NCBI GenBank assembly: GCA_964019335.1
Contig: OZ025661.1
Span: 586,001-650,000 of the forward strand
DNA: 64,000 nt
Direction: 5' to 3'
From: Diplonema japonicum
Taxonomy: Eukaryota > Euglenozoa > Diplonemea > Diplonemida > Diplonemidae
Below, piece after piece: positions 37,864 to 47,554 of this stretch; position 1 is the stretch's first letter, and each line of letters opens with the position of its first letter. The position numbers and the translations under genes are program-made. The notes beneath the pieces are model-generated. The model did not search any database. It worked only from the letters and a program-made list of their open reading frames with translations, and had not been told where the DNA came from.

Positions 37864-38864
37864 CATGTAGGTCATGCAAGTAGTGAACTAAATCTCTTCT
37901 TAAGCTTTTTTCCTTTTTTTTTTGTTGTTGAATAAGATACATATTTTCTTTTTTTTTCATTTTTCTCTAATCCCGATGGGTCGTCGCTACTACTTCTTCT
38001 CGATCGTAAAATTTAAAAAAAAATTTTTTTTCTTCTTTTTTTTAACAAAAATGGCTCCTTCAGTATTGAAAGGAAAAAAAAAAAAAAAAAAAATTGGGGA
38101 AAACAAACAAGAATAGAAACAAAAATCCTACATTTCTGCTTATGGCAAAAAAGAAAAAAAAAAAAAAAAAAAGAAAAAAAAATCAAATGATTGCGTTTTT
38201 CCAAAAACCAGTTTTTCGTTCCCCCGTCAAACTGGGCGGCATCCACCCCAATTTTTTTTCTGTCGCACCACCTAAAAAAAGGGCTCTGGATCGACTCTCA
38301 AATTTGCACGGGGAGGCCAATAAAAAATGTCTATTTGCTGAAATGAAGGAAGGAATGGGAGGGGAGGGAGTTCTTCTTCTTTTTTTTTTTTCAAAATATC
38401 TAAAAAAGAAAAAAAAAAAAAAAAAAAAAAACACGAGAACCAATTCGGACCATACCTCTCTAGACTTTTGGAAAAGCGCGACAAGTACGTCAAATAAACA
38501 AAAAAAAAAGGTTTAAAAAAAAAAGAAAAAGAAAAGAACAATCATACAATTATGTCGCTACCTTTCCAAAAAAAAAAAAAAAAAAAAATGTATACAAATA
38601 ATAAGAACCCCCAGCATGTCAATGTTAGTCCGATGATGGGGGGGGCAAGCAAAAAAAAAGAAAAGCTAGAGTACTTGTTTTTTTTTCTTTCTTTCTTTCT
38701 TCAACTCTTTTTTTCACTTTCTTTTTTCTCTCTCTTTTTTTCTCCGAAGCCTTTTTTTTTTTTCCCTTTTTTTTCCTTTTTTTTTCTCTTTTTTTTTTCT
38801 CTTCTACACGCAAGCGATTCCGCCCTTTCCCCCCCCCATTTTTTTATTTTTGTTTTTTATTACT

Positions 38865-38965
38865 GCCGAGACTGAAAAACTAGTTCGATGGCAGCAAGAT
38901 GAATTATTTTATTAGGTAGAATACTGTTCGTGAGCTCAACAACTGAACAAGCCCGAACTAGTCTC
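38865..38965 (+). repeat. CTAGTT-bounded dispersed repeat, copy 2
   Basis: GCCGAGACTGAAAAACTAGT, ATTATTTTATTAGGT, CTGTTCGTG, GAACTAGTCT then poly-T. Same block order as the next copy, starting 137 bases downstream, and as 2432-2577. Confidence 0.65.
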
Positions 38966-39001
38966 TTTTTTTTTTTTTCCTTCTTTTTTTTTTTAAACAA
39001 T

Positions 39002-39088
39002 ATTGTTGTCGAGACTAAAAACTAGTTGTAAATGAGCTATTTTATTAGGTAAAATTTCGCTCGTGCGCACAAACAAATGAAGCGCTGA

Positions 39089-39095
<7 letters not shown>
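39002..39095 (+). repeat. CTAGTT-bounded dispersed repeat, copy 3
   Basis: ATTGTTGTCGAGACTAAAAA, CTAGTTGTAAATGAGCTATT, TTATTAGGTAAAATTTCGCT, CACAAACAAATGAAGCG, GAACTAGC then poly-T. Confidence 0.65.
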
Positions 39096-39132
<37 letters not shown>

Positions 39133-39441
39133 AAACTGTAGCCCAACGAGAACGACTGAGAGAAAAAAAAAAAGAAAAGAAAAAAAGGCTAAAAAAAAAT
39201 TGCCATCTTGTCTTGCAACAACTGGCCAGTTTTTCTCTTTAATTTTCTTAACTTTTTTTTTTCTTTTTCTCTTTTTTTTTTTTTTTTTTTTGTTGTTGTT
39301 GTTGGGCTTTACAAACAGAAATATCAAGAAAAAGAAAATGCCAGGAAGGAAAAAAAAAAAGGAAAAAAAAAGAACAATCACCGAAAAAGCCCGGATCTTT
39401 TTTTTCCCTTCCTGTATTTTTTTTTCCTTTTTTGGTTGGAA

Positions 39442-39745
39442 GGTGGTGGGGATAACATGGAAATATAAGAAGTACATCAGATGTGTTGTTCGCTGTTGAC
39501 CTCCTCGTCGGTCATCACCGGTAGCGCCCGAGTGGAAGAACGTAACGCAGATGCTCAGGGTGACGAACAGGCAGCAAACTGCACGAGCGCAGAATCTTGG
39601 TTACCCGGGACGCCCCGGCTAGGGTTGAGCACACCGCACGCATTAAGGACACGACGCGGAACGCAAAAGAAGCTACAACTCGGCCGGGGAGCGCCCCCTG
39701 CAATCAAGTAGGTAGTTCGTGCTTCATTGCACGCTTAACGCCACC
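39442..39745 (+). repeat. ~300-bp dispersed repeat, copy 2
   Basis: Near-identical to 7580-7881 from GGTGGTGGGGATAACATG to CCCCCTGCAATCAAGTAG. It contains an extra segment (TAGCGCCCGAGTGGAAGAAC) and a diverged 3' end. Confidence 0.75.
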
Positions 39746-40749
39746 TAGTGTTGCAATCAAAGCCCCATTTTTTTTTTTTTTTTTTCCAGTGTGGGTGTCT
39801 TTTAAGGATGGATATTTTTTTTAAAAAAAAAAAAGGGAGGGACAAAATAAAGTCCACTTCCCCTTCCTCTTTTTTTTTTTTACTTCTTTTTTCCCTTTCA
39901 CCCCCCCCCCCCCCCCCCCTGTGGGGGGAACGAACAAAAAAAAAACATCATGTAATCCGAATGCCGCCCTTGTGATTCTTAACTCTTATCCCCCCTCGAT
40001 TTTCCCTGTTAACCCATAATGATCAGACTGACGCACTCAGTCAACAAAAAGAAGAAGAAAAAGAAGAAGAAAAAAAAATTGATATGCGAGAGCAGAGTGG
40101 TCTTTGGGTTAATCAAAACTTTTTTTTTAACAACCCCCTCTTTTTTTTTTTTTTTTTTTTTTGAGTGTTTTCTCTTTTTTTTTTCTTAACCCTCTAGAAA
40201 CGAGCATGCATAGTTAAAAAAATACGGTAGATTCTTTTAAAAGGAAAAAAAGAAAAAAAAGGAAAAGCACGGCCCTAACAGCAGTTTTCTAAAGGGTTAA
40301 GAAAGAGTAAAGAAGAAATGCTACAACCTGCGAGAGCTTTGTTTCGGTATTTTTTTTTTTTTTATATTAATTTTTATGAACTTTTTTTTTATGGTTATTA
40401 TCACCCCCCTCCTTCTCTCCCCTCCCCTTTTGTGTGCAGTCCTTGCTTTTTTTCCTGAGGACTTTAAATCAAACAAAAAGGGGAGGAGGGAAAAAAAATC
40501 CAAATAAAAATGGAAGTAGGTATTTTTTTATTATTATTATTATTATTATTTTCTTCTTTGAATTATTTATTATAAAACAAAGAAAATGGGGGGGGGGGGG
40601 AGAGAGAGAGAGAGAGTACTTTTACACATTTCGGTTTTGGGCAGGAAGGGGGAGGGAGAGGAAATGCAGAATATTTTTATTTTCTCTTCTGATTTCTTTT
40701 CTTTCTTCAAACAGCCTTTTATTTTAGTGGTTTTTTTTTTTAAAGGGGG

Positions 40750-40834
40750 CCCGTGTATGTTTGGGGAATAAGGAAAAAAAAAAACTCCTTTTTTTTCTTT
40801 TCTTTTTTTTTCTCATTCCCCAAACATACACGGG
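40750..40834. repeat. Perfect 20-bp inverted repeat around an A/T-rich 45-nt loop
   Basis: Left arm 40750-40769 (CCCGTGTATGTTTGGGGAAT) and right arm 40815-40834 (ATTCCCCAAACATACACGGG) are exact complements. The loop is poly-A then poly-T and could extend the stem. No coding sequence. Confidence 0.8.
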
Positions 40835-42139
40835 TTTAAGCTAATCGCTCGTATATCTTTCCCCTCTCTTTTTTTTTCTTTTTTTTTTTCCAAGAAAGAA
40901 CACTTCAACCCTTATACTTCCGTACCTTCTTTTTATTTTCTTCTTCTTTGGAAAAGCTTCAGGGTCCATGATGGGAGGGGAGAAGGAAAAACAAAAAACG
41001 AAACAAAAAAAAAAGAAAAAAGAAAAAAAAAAAAAAAAACCCTTCATTGCCACCCAACGCAAAATACATCTTCTTGACTGCGAAATCCAAAGAAAAAAAA
41101 AAGAAGAAAAAAAAAAGAACTCTTGCGGAAGGAATAAGGGGAAAAAAAAAAATCAATTACTTTTTTAAAGCTTTTTTTCAAATCTATTTCTTTTAAAAAA
41201 AAATCCCCCCCCCCTCCTCATTTCTACGAGTGAAATCTGAGCTAAGAAACGGTGTTTTTAAAAAAAAAAAAAAAAAAAAAAAACCCTCCGTTCTTTCTTC
41301 TAGAGAGCCCTGATAAATTCACATTAACAACGGCAGGGCATGTGATCTCGCAGAGGGGGATGCTCGAAGAAAGACGAAGGGAGGGGGAGGTGGTAGGTCT
41401 ACTCCCACCTTTGTTCAGATTTCTTTTTTTTTTTACTATAACTATTATCCCCCCCTCCCCCTTCCCTCCTACATACATTTTTTTGAAGTGGTGTCAAAGG
41501 ACAAAAAAAAAAAAAAAAAAAAAATCGTACGCCCCTTCATCGCTTGCACCGCACTTCTGATTTTCGGGGTTCCTTTTCGGGCTTTGCCCCCACTTCAAGA
41601 AATTTGAAAAGGAAAAAAAAAAAAAAAAAAAAAAAAAAACACAATAATAAAAGAAAACAAGGAAACGAGATTTTTTTATCTAACAAAATGACCAGGGGAA
41701 AAAGGAAAAAAAAAAAGAACAAAAAACTTTTTTTTTTTCCCCGAGGTCAGAAAGAAGACTCACCATCACTTTTTTTTTTCTTTTTCTTTTTTCTATTTTT
41801 CTTTCCCAGTCGCCCGCTCCCGGCACTCTACTCGTTCCAGCCAAAAAAAAAAGGGACTCTTTATCTATTTTTTCCATACAATATATTTCTTTTTCTTTTT
41901 TTTTTTCCGTTAGGGCAAGAAAAAAGAAAAAAAAGAAAAAGAACACTATTTTTTTCCTTTTTTTTGGGGGGGGGACACGGACCCATCTCAGGTGGAAAAA
42001 AAAAGGGGGGGAAAGAAAAAAAAAACAAGAAAAGCCCTCCCACAACCTGTATAGGATTTTTTTTGTTGATGCCTATGGCGATTTCGCGTTAAATTATGAG
42101 GCCCCTAGTAAGTGAAGAAAATGACGAAGAGTGAAATAA

Positions 42140-42290
42140 TAGCTATTTATTTGCAACAAATTATGGCCATAATTTACTCGAGAATCGTGGGTTTTTTGGC
42201 CGAGGGCCCACAGGGCCCGAGGTCAAAAAAAAAACGGTTCGAGAGTAAATGGGATGGCCATATTTTGGCGCAAAGTAAGTAATTTTATCT
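42140..42290. repeat. MITE-like palindrome (ATAGCTATTTA family)
   Basis: Left arm TTTGCAACAAATTATGGCCA through TTACTCGAGAA is largely complementary to TTCGAGAGTAAATGGGATGG through CCATATTTTGGCGCAAA. The upstream ATGACGAAGAGTGAAATAA also precedes a related arm near 9541. ATAGCTATTTA is shared with the aminopeptidase and QCR9-like introns. Confidence 0.65.
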
Positions 42291-42834
42291 GATAGTTCAG
42301 AAATTGAGTCACTCCGAGTGACCGAGAAAGTGGGCCAAAAACCCAAAACCAAATTATGGGCTATCAACTGTCAATAATAGCTATCAAATTATGAAAAGCG
42401 GCCTATTTTTAGCTGATTCAGGCGGAAGTGCGGTGACCCTACACATTTTTAGTCCCCTGTTGACCTGCGATATTGCACCTTTCCAGGTTATAGTTCACCG
42501 CACAAACGAAGCACGGTACAGTAAGAAGCGGTTCAGCGGCTTAGACCCAGGGCACTCCATAGACATGAGCTCCTCGAGATCCTCCCGTTCGTTTGACACG
42601 GTCCCATTCCCCAACCTTCTGGTTGCACTTTTCCTTAAAAACTGCCCTTATCTGGGTAGTACTTGGTTCAAAGAGAAGTAGGGGGCAGCGCCGTTTTTCT
42701 TCAGCTTCCTAAGATGAGCGACTTCAGTCAGTTCTGCGTCTTTATCCCATGAGAGTCAGCCCATGTTTTCAGGTACTGTGCTTTGCTTATTTCGGGTAGA
42801 AGACTCTCTTCCTTCTTCGTTTTCGGCATTTGAT

Positions 42835-42874
<40 letters not shown>

Positions 42875-44207
42875 ATGATCTTGAGCTCAAATGTGTTAAA
42901 AAGAATTTCACTCTCAATAATGTCACTTTCCCCCCTATAATTTGGCAGCCACGGGCCATAAACACCTAAGTCCTGCCACGGTTAGGAGTGAAGAAATTTC
43001 TGAACTATCAGATAAAAAAAAAAAAAAAAAAAAAAAAGGAGAGTTTATTTTTTTTTCTTTATTTTTTTTTTTTGTGTTCACCCTCAGCAAGAAAGAAAGA
43101 AGAAAATGAAAGGAGGTAACATAGAGGGTAATTCCCCCCCCCCCCCCCCCCCTTCTTGTCTGCTAGTTCTTTTTTTTCTTTTTTGTTTCTTTTCTTCTTC
43201 CATCCTAACGGTTTTTTTTTCTTTTTTTTTCTCCCCCGCTTCTCCCCTGTAAGCTAAATAACGTTCGCAAAAGCGTGCAGAGCAAAAGGGCAAAAAAAAA
43301 AAAAAGTTTATTTTCTTGTTTTTTTTTTTCTTGTTTTTTTTTTCCCGTTCTTTAAAAAAAAAAAAAAAAAAGAAAAACAAAAGAAAAGGAAAAAGAACTA
43401 AAAAATCGCTCGCTCGCCGCTGTAAGTTTCTACGATCGAAAAAAAAAGAAAAAAAAAAAAAAAGAAAAAAAGAAAAATCTATTTTTTTAAAAAAAACTCC
43501 CCTGATACGCTGGGAGGGGGTGGACTTTTTTTTTTTTTTTTTTTTTTTTTTCCTAATTTTCTTTTGTAAGGTTTTTTAAATTGTGTGTGTTTTTTTTTCT
43601 TTTTTTTTTTGAATTTTTTAGAAACAACTTCCGTTTGTGCACCTCACATGGAAAGGGGGGGGGGGGGGGGGGGGAATATGGATTAGAGCTGTTCGGTACG
43701 GGGGGAAAAAAATCTACGAATTAGGATTCTTGGATTTTTCCACCAAACTCTGTTCCCAATTGTTTTCTTCTTTTTTTCGAACCTTTCTTACCGGTAACTT
43801 GTTTGTTTTGCATATTGAATTTTTAATTAGGGGAAAAAAAAAATTGAACAATTTGGTGGAAAAAATGAAATTCAGGTTGGCCCAAAAGGTAAAAATTTAT
43901 GTTTGCGCCCGTATTTTTTTTTTCTTCTTTTTTTTTTTTTTTTTTTACACAACTTACCGTAGTCCGTTGGCTGTACTTCCCCTCCCTCCCCCCTGAGCGG
44001 ACGCTGAATCTTATAAAAAAAAAGAAGAATGAATGGAAAATATATTATAAGCAAAAAAAAAAAAAAAATTTTTTTTCCCGCTCCTTTAACAAAAGAAACT
44101 GCTTGCTTCTCGTTTCCTGCCCCCCTCTCCCCTTCTTTCCCCCTTTTTTAAATTTGCCCCCATACCATTTCCTTAACTCTGAAGTTGATTTTTTTTTTTT
44201 TTTCCCC

Positions 44208-44244
44208 GGGTGTCCTGCCACATACTGCAGGTACCCTTAAATGT

Positions 44245-44278
<34 letters not shown>

Positions 44279-44557
44279 CCTCCAGGCTTGAGCTGGCCAT
44301 AGACTTCATTGTCACGGAGGGACCCTCGCCTGTGACCAGCTGCGTCAGTAAGTTCTGTCCACTGGCTACTCTTCTAGATCGAGAGAACTGTACAACTATT
44401 GTGTCCTTACCAACTCGGTTGAGGGCTTTATACCTAAGGTACCGAGGAGGGTGGGCGAGGGGCCGAAGGCCACACCACTGCAGAAAGGTTCGATCAAGAG
44501 ATAGATTGAGACTCTTCAGGCGTCCTGCCACATACCGCAGGTACCCTTAAATGTCTT
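44208..44557 (+). mobile_element. LINE family B fragment flanked by two ~50-bp motif copies (f, g)
   Basis: Motif f (44208-44248, TGTCCTGCCACATACTGCAG) is followed by poly-T, then a fragment encoding LELAIDFIVTEG and related to 5590-5620 of the family B LINE relic, then motif g (44518-44557, CGTCCTGCCACATACCGCAG). This places the motif at the 3' end of family B copies, with f as the remnant of a second copy. Confidence 0.5.
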
Positions 44558-44982
44558 TTTTTTTGTTTTGTTTTTACACACGACAGTAGCTGAGCTTCAA
44601 CTGTGGGGAGAAAGAAAAAAAAAACTCGCACGAGGGAAAAGAGAGAAAAAAAAATAAAGGAAGAAAAAAAAAATAAAAGAAACAGTGAAGAAGTGTCAGA
44701 AATGGTATTTTTTTTTTTTTTTTTTTTTTTTTTGATTTTGTTCAGGTTTTTTTTTTTTTCTTCTTACAACTATTCGTTGGGCAGGCCTGGCAAAGCGGTT
44801 TTTTTTTTTCTTTCCATACCCTTCCCCCCTTATATCATACCCCCCCCTACCTTTTTATCCTTTCACTCGGTAAAAAAAAAAAAAAAAAAAGGGATCCCCT
44901 TTTTTATACTTTTCTTTTTTTTCTTTTTTTTTTCTTTTTAACCTTCCTTACTCTCTTCTTTTTTTTTAACAACCTTTTCCGC

Positions 44983-45018
<36 letters not shown>

Positions 45019-45101
45019 CTTCTCACTTTTTATTATAATTTTTTTTTCGGAAAAAGAAAAAGAAAAAGAAAAACACACACAATACTGTTTTTTTTTAGAA
45101 A

Positions 45102-45839
45102 ATGAAATATTTAACGAAAACCGTGAATGAGGGTATCGTGACATTGACGATGAATGCCGAAGGAAGGGAACCGTGGGGTACCCCCCGTGAAGAGCACAGG
45201 CTCAGCCCCGGGATGGTCTCCGATTTATCTGCCGCAATCGATGAAATAGAAAGAGACGACAGTGTCAAAGCGGTCATCCTCCGCGGGGCTGGAAAATTTT
45301 GGAGCAATGGCGTGGATCTCGGGTGGATGAAGGGCAAGCCCATCAAAGAAAGGGAAACCCTGCAGAAGCGAACTGAGGCACTTTTAGCAAGGATTCTAAC
45401 TCTGCCTGTGCCCACTGTGGCCGAATTAAACGGCCACACAGCAGCTGCTGGAGCAATGCTTGCCCTGACCTTCGACACCAGGGTCATGAACAAGGAGAGA
45501 GGTTTCTTCTTTGTCCCTGCAGTCAACATCGGCCTTGTCTACACCCCTGGCATGACAGCCCTCATGAAGGCCAAGACACCTCAGCCCATGCACAATTCTA
45601 TGATCGTCCAAGCCTCTCGGTACACCGCGGATCAACTTCTAGTTCACGGGGTTGTTTCTCACGCGGTAGCACCGTCAAGCTTGCCCTCCTTGTCCAGAGA
45701 CGTTGCTGTCAGGATGTCTTCAAGGGAGCCTTACCCGGCATTGAGGCAAACAATGGGGGCCATCAAAACTAATTTGTACAAAGAGGCTCACACTTTGCTG
45801 GTTCAGTCGGGGGTTGATATGGGGTTCAGCAAGCTTTAA
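45102..45839 (+). CDS. Enoyl-CoA hydratase/isomerase family protein with C-terminal SKL
   Basis: 245 residues, crotonase fold. Motifs include KAVILRGAGKFWSNGVDLGW (oxyanion-hole and substrate region) and NGHTAAAGAMLALTFDTRVM. The last three residues, SKL, are a type 1 peroxisomal targeting signal, so the protein should act in peroxisomes or glycosomes. Length and the divergent active-site region resemble enoyl-CoA delta-isomerases (ECI), which shift double bonds for beta-oxidation of unsaturated fatty acids; a hydratase role cannot be excluded. The start follows a long poly-T tract and TTTTAG directly before AAAATG. Confidence 0.88.
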   Translation: MKYLTKTVNEGIVTLTMNAEGREPWGTPREEHRLSPGMVSDLSAAIDEIERDDSVKAVILRGAGKFWSNGVDLGWMKGKPIKERETLQKRTEALLARILTLPVPTVAELNGHTAAAGAMLALTFDTRVMNKERGFFFVPAVNIGLVYTPGMTALMKAKTPQPMHNSMIVQASRYTADQLLVHGVVSHAVAPSSLPSLSRDVAVRMSSREPYPALRQTMGAIKTNLYKEAHTLLVQSGVDMGFSKL

Positions 45840-46112
45840 AGAGGGGGGGTTGGGGCTTTTTTTTTTTTTTTTTTTTGGGAGAGGGAAAGAACGTATTTTT
45901 TTTTCTTCTTTTTTCTTTGGAACTGTTGTGTCTTAACTGCCATAATTCCGAGCCCGGAGTGGTCGAGGGGAAGTAGACATGAAAGTCGTTTGGTTCGCCT
46001 CGTTCGGCGTACCTGCTCAACTGCACCCACTACCGCTGTCGCCCAGTTTTTAATTATTATTATTATTCAACAAAAAGTTACAGGAAAAAGAGAGGGACAA
46101 AAAAAAAAAAAA
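45840..46112 (-). pseudogene. Small reverse-transcriptase relic related to E1
   Basis: 45941-46045 (GAGCCCGGAGTGGTCGAGGG, GTAGACATGAAAGTCGT, CTCAACTGCACCCACTACCG) matches the plus-strand sequence of E1 around 19725-19875. A ~30-bp gap in the relic lies between two short direct repeats (CTGCA). The relic is therefore on the minus strand. The rest of the interval is poly-T and the 5' UTR of the next gene, with a TTATTATT run. Confidence 0.6.
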
Positions 46113-47205
46113 ATGGCATACCGCTTCATCTACAACACCTTCTTCTACCGGAACTCCACCTACCTGATCTCTGTGGTGGCCCTTGCTGCGGCGTACGAGG
46201 AGGTGAACAGGAACCTTGCCTTCAAGTTCTGGACATACACTAACGAGGGGGTGTGTGATGGGGATAAAAGAAAAAAAAAAAAAATAGGGAGGGTGAAATA
46301 TATAGCTATTTATTAAATGAAAATCAGATAGCCTGATTTCACGCGTGCCCTTTTTGACGAGTGATTTTAAAAAAACGAGTCAAAAAGGGGACCCCAAGTG
46401 AAATCATGCTCTGATTTTATTCAATACTGCATTTTATTTAATGATGAGCTGCTCTCGAAAAGAATTTAGGTGCTGAGTGTGGCTTCGCTGCTGCCTGCTT
46501 GTAGCGGCGCAATGCGCGAGTCTTTACTGAACACGGTACTGGGTTTGGTATGATCAATTCGGCGAATTGATGTTGACGTTTATGTCAAACGTGATTCTGT
46601 GCACTGCTGAAGAAGTGGGCTGTGTCGAAGGGGGTAGGGCTGAAGGGCGTGGGTTTGATCGAGTGGTAGGTGCAAAACCTCTCCCACTCCTTCTTGTAGG
46701 CTATTTTGCCTGCCGTTGGAAGTATGTCTTCCATCACAGCTTTGGCCTCTTTCTCGAGGCTGATGCCCTTGGCTCTCTTCCCATTTTGCTAGAAATGACT
46801 GTGGGCGTGAAATAAAGTACCTGATTTTCACGCCCAGCAAAATCAGCAACGTTTGGCTTAAAAACATGAGGAAAAATCAGATACTTTATTTCACGCCCAG
46901 GTCTGGGCGTGAAATAAAGTGAAACCTGATTTATATCTTCCGGCCTAAATTCTTTGAGAGAGCTGCTCAGAATTAAATAAAAAATTTTATTTGCAGAAGA
47001 GCCAATGGCAGCTGAGGAGGAGTGTGACTGACGCCAGGACTGCTGAGGGTGAGAAGAGCACTTGGAACCTGAGCATCCACACCAGCGTTCCTTCGCCCAA
47101 CGGAGAGTATGCAAAGAAGGGGGGAAAAAAAAAGAAAAACCCCACAGCAACCTGGAGCTTCAGACCGGCGAACCCAGGTACCCCCTCACCAACCCTGGAC
47201 ACTAG
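46113..47205 (+). CDS. Cytochrome bc1 complex subunit 9-like protein (QCR9/UQCR10)
   Basis: Exons 46113-46250, 46997-47106 and 47148-47205. Introns are 746 nt (gtgtgt...tgcag) and 41 nt (gtatgc...cacag). The protein, ~101 residues, begins MAYRFIYNTFFYRNSTYLIS with one membrane span (VVALAAAYE). It then reads FWTYTNEG joined to KSQWQLR, matching the family pattern FFRRxSTYxxxI...N-x-GK-x-W. The C-terminus (NGDNLELQTGEPRYPLTNPG) is longer than in yeast or animals. It would be a small single-span subunit stabilising complex III in the mitochondrial inner membrane. Intron 1 holds several inverted repeats, including GGGCGTGAAATAAAGT copies near 46800-46920. Confidence 0.75.
46251..46996 (+). other. 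QCR9-like intron 1 with MITE-like inverted repeats
   Basis: Contains ATAGCTATTTATT at the start, a CCCTTTTTGAC/GTCAAAAAGGG pair (46347-46390), the short palindrome ATCAATTCGGCGAATTGAT, and GGCGTGAAATAAAGTAC facing TACTTTATTTCACGCC (about 46803 and 46880), followed by a further direct copy. With these removed it would be close to mini-intron size. Confidence 0.6.
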
Positions 47206-47554
47206 AAAACCTGGATTTCATATTTTTTTTTCTCCTAAAAGAAAAAAAAAGTGCGTGGCATGTGAGTGTGTTGTGTTCATTTTGTATCTTTTTTTTTTTC
47301 TTTTTTTTTTCTTTTTTTTTTTCTTCTTTTATTCCCCCAGCCAATTTTTTTTTTTTCAGGGTTTTTTTTTTTTTTTTTATCACTTTTATTCCTGGGTCCC
47401 CCCTTTTTTTTTCCGTCCACAAAAAAAAAGTGTCTTTTTTTTCATAACTATCCTTCTCCCCCCTGTTCCAAAAGGAAAAAAAAAAAAGAAAAAAAAGAAA
47501 AAAAAAAAAAAAAAACCACAGAAAATCATCAGAAGAAAGAAAAAAGAAAAGAAA
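47206..47554. other. Intergenic, pyrimidine-rich
   Basis: Poly-T and mixed pyrimidine tracts with AG sites at ~47339 and ~47360, then an A-rich 5' UTR of the CLASP gene. No gene. Confidence 0.6.

Larger units (their letters stand above)
37385..45101. other. 7.7-kb gene-poor, low-complexity region with mobile-element debris
   Basis: Dominated by poly-A, poly-T, C and G runs, so long Lys/Phe-rich frames are artefacts. Recognisable contents: two CTAGTT repeats (38865-38965, 39002-39095), the ~300-bp dispersed repeat (39442-39745), a 20-bp perfect palindrome (40750-40834), a MITE-like palindrome (42140-42290), a unique coding-like stretch (42400-42680) with no recognised product, and two copies of the ~50-bp motif around a LINE family B fragment (44208-44557). 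I see no intact gene. Confidence 0.6.

Noticed and set aside
37385-44950. Many Lys-, Phe- and Ser-rich open frames on both strands
   Set aside because: They are translations of homopolymer tracts.
46046-46062. TTATTATTATT run next to the RT relic as a retrotransposon tail
   Set aside because: It lies on the 5' side of the minus-oriented relic, so it cannot be the 3' tail; a simple microsatellite.
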